DNA of 64,000 nt from Warburgia ugandensis (Eukaryota > Streptophyta > Magnoliopsida > Canellales > Canellaceae), in contig CP141137.1 of the NCBI GenBank assembly GCA_035236585.1, positions 44,042,057 through 44,106,056 on the forward strand, written 5' to 3'. This document shows, one piece after another, positions 59,151 to 64,000 of the stretch. The translations under genes were made by a program, and so were the position numbers. Each line of letters opens with the position of its first letter. Positions within the stretch are counted from its first letter, which is position 1. The notes below the pieces were generated by a model. The model saw nothing but the letters and a program-made list of their open reading frames with translations. It made no database searches and was not told the origin of the DNA.

Positions 59151-60780
59151 ATGACTGATCAACAATCAAGGGGTAACTCACCCCGTGATAGTGTCAAAGG
59201 TCATCAAGGTCCTCCACTCATCATTTATGAGGACCCATCACCTCTAATTAATGATGAATATCAACCTCCACTAAGGACGAATAATCATCCACAAAGAAAT
59301 TGGAGAAGGAATGGAAACAAGGAATGGGATCAGCAGAGTGACCATGGAGGGAATGATGTTCATCAAAATCTTCATGAAAGAACTTTATGGGACTACCTTC
59401 AACCTACATGCACCAATACACCATCTTGTGTCATTCTTCCTCAGAATGGTGGTGCACTAGAATTAAAAACAGGAGTAATCCAATTACTTCCCATATTTCA
59501 TGGGTTAGATAGTAAGAGTCCTTATTTGTACCTTAAAGAATTTGATGAGGTATGTAATACCCAAAGAACACAAAACATTGGTCTAAATACTGTCAGGCTT
59601 AAGCTATTTCCTTTCTCTTTAAAGAAAAAAGCAAAAATGTAGTTTAATGGACTACCAGTAGGTTCCATAAGAACGCAGAATGAAATGACTAGGGAATTCT
59701 TGAAAAAAAAATTCCCTACGCATAAAACAAATGCACTTCGCTGTAAGATAATGAATTTTACCCAAAAAGATAAAGAATCATTCTACCAATGTTGGGAAAG
59801 GTTCAATGATCTATTACTCACATACACACATCATGGCTATGAACCATGGCACATCATCAGCTTCTTTTATGAAGCACTTAATTCTAACATGCGCCAGTTT
59901 GTAGAGATGATGTGCAATGGCAACTTTTTGAATAAAAAACCATATGAGGTAGAGGAGTATTTAGAATAGCTAGTTGAGAGTGCACAAACTTGGGCTGACT
60001 TAGAAATTGTAGAAAATATAGATAGACCCAAGCCCACTACCACATCTACTAAGGGAGGCATGTATGCCATGTCTGAAAAAGTTGAACTTAATGCAAGAGT
60101 AGCAACCCTAACTAGAAAAGTAGAAGCCATAGAAATGGGAAAGAAAAACTCAGGTAAGGATAAACAAGTGTGTAGCATTTGTGAAAGTATTGCCCATCTT
60201 ACTCAAGAATGTCCTACCATTCCCACATTTCCAGAGGTACTTCATAATCAGGGTGATGTACTTAATAATTATAAAAGACCGTTCTCCCCATATTTAGAGA
60301 CATATAATTCCAATTGGAGAAACCATCCAAATTTTATTTGGAGAAATGGATCAACTATTAATGTCTCACAACCAGACCCATACTAGTCTCATCAACCAAA
60401 CCAAGGACTACTTGCTTTACCCCATTCCAAAATCATCAACCTCCTTCTTCTGGACTTTACTTGTCCCCAACCAAAAGGCCTATAGAGGATAATATCAATC
60501 AACACATTCAAAACCAGGAGAAAAGAACCTCTCAATTAAAAGATCAACTAAAATAAACCAACTAGTATGAAATAAAAAATATGATGAGTTAATGGATGTA
60601 AAATATGGAAAAATGAAAGTTTCCAACTCAACCACAAGAAAACCCTAAAGTTATGCATGCGGTTAACGAAACTACACCTAATGTATCATCAAGCTCTATC
60701 ATGAAAGAGACTAAAGCTGTCACCTTTCTTAGGAGTGGTAAAATAATTGAGAAAGATGAACCCTAAAAGACTGATAAGGT
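59151..60780 (+). pseudogene. Athila A gag pseudogene, the best preserved here
   Basis: The start at 59151 (MTDQQSRGNSPRDSVKGHQG) matches the gag starts of the other copies. Over 163 codons it reads through GVIQLLPIFHGLDSKSPYLY, LKEFDEVCNTQRTQ and RLKLFPFSLKKKAK, where a stop replaces the expected Trp. The capsid core continues with MTREFLKKKFPTHKTN, MNFTQKDKESFYQCWERFND and HHGYEPWHIISFFYEALNSN. After one more stop comes a zinc knuckle at about 60171, CSICESIAHLTQEC, which keeps all four CCHC residues. The C-terminal part is frameshifted. Gag is the capsid and nucleic-acid-binding protein of the retrotransposon particle. Confidence 0.92.
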
Positions 60781-60849
60781 AGAAAAACATGCTAAAAATA
60801 AAAAAAGGAACTACTCCACCGGTTGAACCATGTTCATTCCCTGCTCCAT

Positions 60850-61980
60850 TCCCTCAAAGGTTGCATCAAGTCATAAAAAGTACCACTAATGATGAGATTA
60901 TGGAGATGTTCTAGCAAGTCAAGATCAACATACTGATCTTAGATGCAATAAAACAAATCCCATCATATGCCAAAATTTTAAAGGATTTATACACAATTCA
61001 AAGGAAATTGAATATTCAAAAGAAGGCATTTGTGACTGAACAAGTAAATTCAATTCTTCAGCACCACACACACCAGAAATACAAGGATCCAAGTTGCCCC
61101 ACACAAGGATCCAAGTTGCCCCACTCTCATTTGCATCATTGGAAACCATAAGATTAACCAAGCCTTATTAAATCTTAGATTCAGTGTTAATTTGTTACCA
61201 TACACAATTTATGTTTAGCTAGGACTAGGAGACATCAAGCCATCATCCACTATACTCCAACTAGCTAATAGATCAATGGTAATACTTAGGGGCATAATAG
61301 AGGATGTGTTAGTCCAAATAGAATAATTCTTTTTCCTAGTCAATTTCTTATTTTTTAACACACAACCAATGCTAAATGAGTAGCAAGAAATTCCTATCAT
61401 CCTTGGAGGTCCATTCTTGGCTACATCCAATGCCTTAATAAATTGCAAAAATTGTGTTATGAAGCTTTCATTTGGTAACATGACATTAGAATTGAACATG
61501 TTAATATCTATAAGCAGCTATGAGAAATCTCAAATGACTTGCATTGGGTTAATATGATAAACTCAATGATGTAAGATCATTTTCACTCATCTTCCTTGTC
61601 AAACCCACTTGCTCCTGTTTGGCCCATTTTAATGATTTTAATGAAGACACATTAATAGAGGAAGTTAATGCCCTCCTTGATTCTATTTTTCCTATGGATA
61701 CAGAAAAATGGAAACCTCATTTTGAGGAACTTCCATCAAGTGAATCCACTCCCCTTCCTTCATCAATAGAATGCTTTACAGAAGTTGATATTCCAATTGA
61801 TCCTTGTAATATAGAATATGTACTTGATTAGGACCTACAGCTCTTATTTGAACAGCCATTAGATAATAATTTAAGTCCATCTGAATCTTGCCTATGCCAA
61901 TAGAAGAGAAAGAGAAAGAGTCTAGTGATGTACTAGCCCTACATCAACCAACTTTAAGGTACACATTAGAAGATAATTAA
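60850..61980 (+). pseudogene. Athila A protease region pseudogene; RT and integrase absent
   Basis: KINILILDAIKQIPSYAKIL-like residues (60925-61000) and LNIQKKAFVTEQVNSILQHH lead into the protease. A perfect 22-bp duplication then shifts the frame at 61081-61124. Protease residues GLGDI, ILGGPFLATSNAL and NCKNCVMKLSFGNMTLELNM follow (to 61500). Next is the linker AHFNDFNEDTLIEEVNALLD (61619), shared with Athila E. After about 61980 coding sequence ends and 3' noncoding sequence follows, so RT, RNase H and integrase are deleted. Confidence 0.85.
61081..61124 (+). repeat. Perfect 22-bp tandem duplication in Athila A protease
   Basis: The 22-bp unit beginning ACAAGGATCCAAGTTGCCCC occurs twice in a row (61081-61102 and 61103-61124) with no difference. 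It adds one base relative to the frame. Confidence 0.97.
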
Positions 61981-64000
61981 GAATTAAGCCAAACCATATC
62001 TCTACCTCTAGAAAAACAAGAACAATCTTTTAAGGAACTGCAAAGTCAGCTTATATCCAATTTCAGGAAAATGTAAGGGAAAAGGAGGAAAAGATACACT
62101 GGTCAATATTATTCCTAAATTTGGTCAAGAAAAAGACCATCCATCTCCATATGGTCCAACAGAATTTAACTTCGTGGTAGTTCACATTGTTATAGTGATA
62201 CCACTAGTTCAAATTTCAAGATGGAGAACTTATATTGATTAGTATGAAATTTTGAAGATGGGAGATCATCAGAGTGGTCCCACTCAATTTACAAACATGG
62301 TGGTCAATTGTGTCATAATGCTATCATCACCAAGAATTTCATGGCGAAGGAGAAATATTGACCATCGTGAGATTCTGAAGTGGCCCTAGAAATCTTACCA
62401 TTTCATTTTTAGGATTAGGAAAACTCACTACTAGTTAGATCTAGATTAGAGTACATTAGGATATGTCTCGCTGAAGACATTAAACTTAGCGCTCAGTGGG
62501 AGCAACTGAGAGTTTCTTTTAAAAATCTCAGTTTTCTACATCATTCATATTCATTTTAGATCTTACTTTTTAAACATTGAGGACAATATTTCTTTTAGGT
62601 GGGGGTGAAGAATTCTACCAAATTCTAGTTCTTTTTAGGTTTTTAAATGATTTTCTTAATTTTTCAAAAAAATAAAATAAAATTTTTAGGTCAATTCCTA
62701 CATTACGATGAGAATTGGATTTTTTAAAGTATAATCTAAATAAATTTAGCTTATTAATAGAACTAAATATGATTAATTCATTATTTTACTCATTTTCTAA
62801 AGTATTCCATGAAAGTTAAGTCTCAGATCGCATATATACACACAGTTGCATATACATAGTCTAGATTAAAAAGTAACCAAAACTTAGAGATCTTGAAGAA
62901 ATCAATGGAGATCTATAACCTAACTGAGTTTTAGAGCCATTCATTCTTTTTTAGATGTTATAAATGTTTCTAATTTTCTTCAGCATGCTTAAAGAAAATT
63001 TGATCCCATCAATCCTTAAATTTGGTCAATTACCTAAATTATTAGAATATTACCATTAAAATTTAAAAAAGTTCATTGAATATGATAGATTATATGAAAC
63101 CTAGAAAATGATTTAGGTCATCCTTGTTATTAACCTAGAGACAAAAAACCCTACCTAAACAAAAAATAAAAAATTATTTTTTACCATTAGTTATCCAACT
63201 TAAGCCTTTTATATAAGCCTTTTCTTTTTTCACCCAAATTACCTGTACCCATATTAATTGAGTACAAATATTTTCATTACTTATTTTCTTTGAAAGATAA
63301 GTTAGAGATGAATGAAGAAATACTTTTTAATTGCAACTAAAGTAGAAAGTGAATATCAAGAAAAGAAATACTCTTCAAAGTGATTCAAAAGTGTGGAAAA
63401 AAAAAAGTACTAAAAAAAGTTTGAAGAATGCAAAGAAAAGTGGAAAAAGAAATATTCCCTTTAATAAAATAAATAAGAGTCAACTTTAGTAGAAGACCAT
63501 TACTTATTTTTTATGAAACTTTGAATACCCTTTATACTCTTTCTTTTCTACCCTATCATAAGCCTACGTTTCATCCCAATTAAAAACCTATTGATTTTAG
63601 GATGAATATAGTCTTGATGAAGAAATGAATGGATAGGATTTAAAGGGTAGTATTTCTGAATATCCAAAGGTAATGGAATCCATTCTAAAGTGATCAAAAT
63701 AAAATTCCTTAGTAACTCCTGTTCTTTATAAGTATATATGAGATAAATTTACTTTTATTAACCCTGCTCATATATTTAAAAGACAGATATGATTTAAACC
63801 CTCTATCTAAGAGATTTTATTTTTGAGCATATGTCATTAGTGAGGATTCAAGTCAAAACATATTTCAAATGGAGTTTAAAAGTTAGATGTTTACTTAAAG
63901 ATAAAGATTATTCTATATGCAAACTACACACTCACACACTCACTCTGGGATTTGAGCTTAAATGGAATGTTTTTAGCATATGAGTAGGGTTTTGAATTCT
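61981..64000 (+). other. Athila A 3' noncoding region, running off the window
   Basis: No coding sequence is recognised. The block AGGTGGGGGTGAAGAATTC (62600-62620) is the plus-strand form of the Athila C sequence near 26860. What follows resembles 25284-26860 of Athila C in reverse. The 3' LTR should start shortly beyond the window. Confidence 0.7.

Overview
This window is repeat-dominated nuclear DNA from a flowering plant. It is AT-rich and contains plastid-derived fragments (petG and psbD relics), Au-like SINEs, and remains of Athila-like Ty3/gypsy, Ty1/copia and CACTA (En/Spm) elements. I found no intact host gene. One weak candidate terminal exon lies near 34.7 kb. Every transposon gene I could identify is broken by stops, frameshifts, deletions or insertions. 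I could not assign the species. Names such as 'Athila A-E' and 'CACTA-1/2' are local labels.

Layout. 0-2 kb is an organelle-derived mosaic: the petG end, a group II intron domain V hairpin and two thirds of psbD. 2-6.9 kb is unassigned, with a 44-bp minisatellite. 6.9-8.7 kb is an Athila LTR fused to a gag start (Athila D). 8.8-10.2 kb is a decayed copia element (copia-1). 11.1-19.0 kb is the most complete Athila copy (Athila E, minus strand: integrase, RNase H, RT, protease, gag, leader, LTR). 19.0-34.6 kb is a CACTA element (CACTA-1) whose TNP2 transposase pseudogene, read on the minus strand, is cut twice. One cut is a 2.86-kb solo LTR with a perfect 5-bp target duplication. The other is a whole non-autonomous Athila copy (Athila C, 23.8-31.5 kb). 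34.6-37.2 kb is unassigned. 37.2-40.9 kb is a copia element (copia-2) with two LTRs, gag, protease and integrase but no visible RT. 40.9-43.0 kb is unassigned, with a long inverted repeat. 43.0-45.75 kb is an Athila LTR plus gag (Athila B), cut by a second CACTA element (CACTA-2, 45.76 to about 53.5 kb). CACTA-2 carries a Transposase_24 (PF03004)/Ulp1-like gene on the minus strand, together with a copia gag piece and a C-rich minisatellite. 53.6-64.0 kb is Athila A on the plus strand. Its 5' LTR is split by a second solo LTR (3.03 kb, perfect 5-bp target duplication), and its RT and integrase are missing.

The window reads as a layered record of insertions. Direct evidence for order: Athila C and the first solo LTR are younger than the CACTA-1 transposase gene they interrupt, and the second solo LTR is younger than Athila A. 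CACTA-2 is probably younger than Athila B, because its terminus abuts broken gag. Athila primer-binding sites match the tRNA-Asp 3' end with mainly C-to-T and G-to-A changes, as expected for old methylated DNA. I found no evidence for a new gene system. The items most worth checking are the nested stack, the two GC-rich tandem arrays, the large tandem duplication in the CACTA-1 5' region and the octapeptide array in copia-1.
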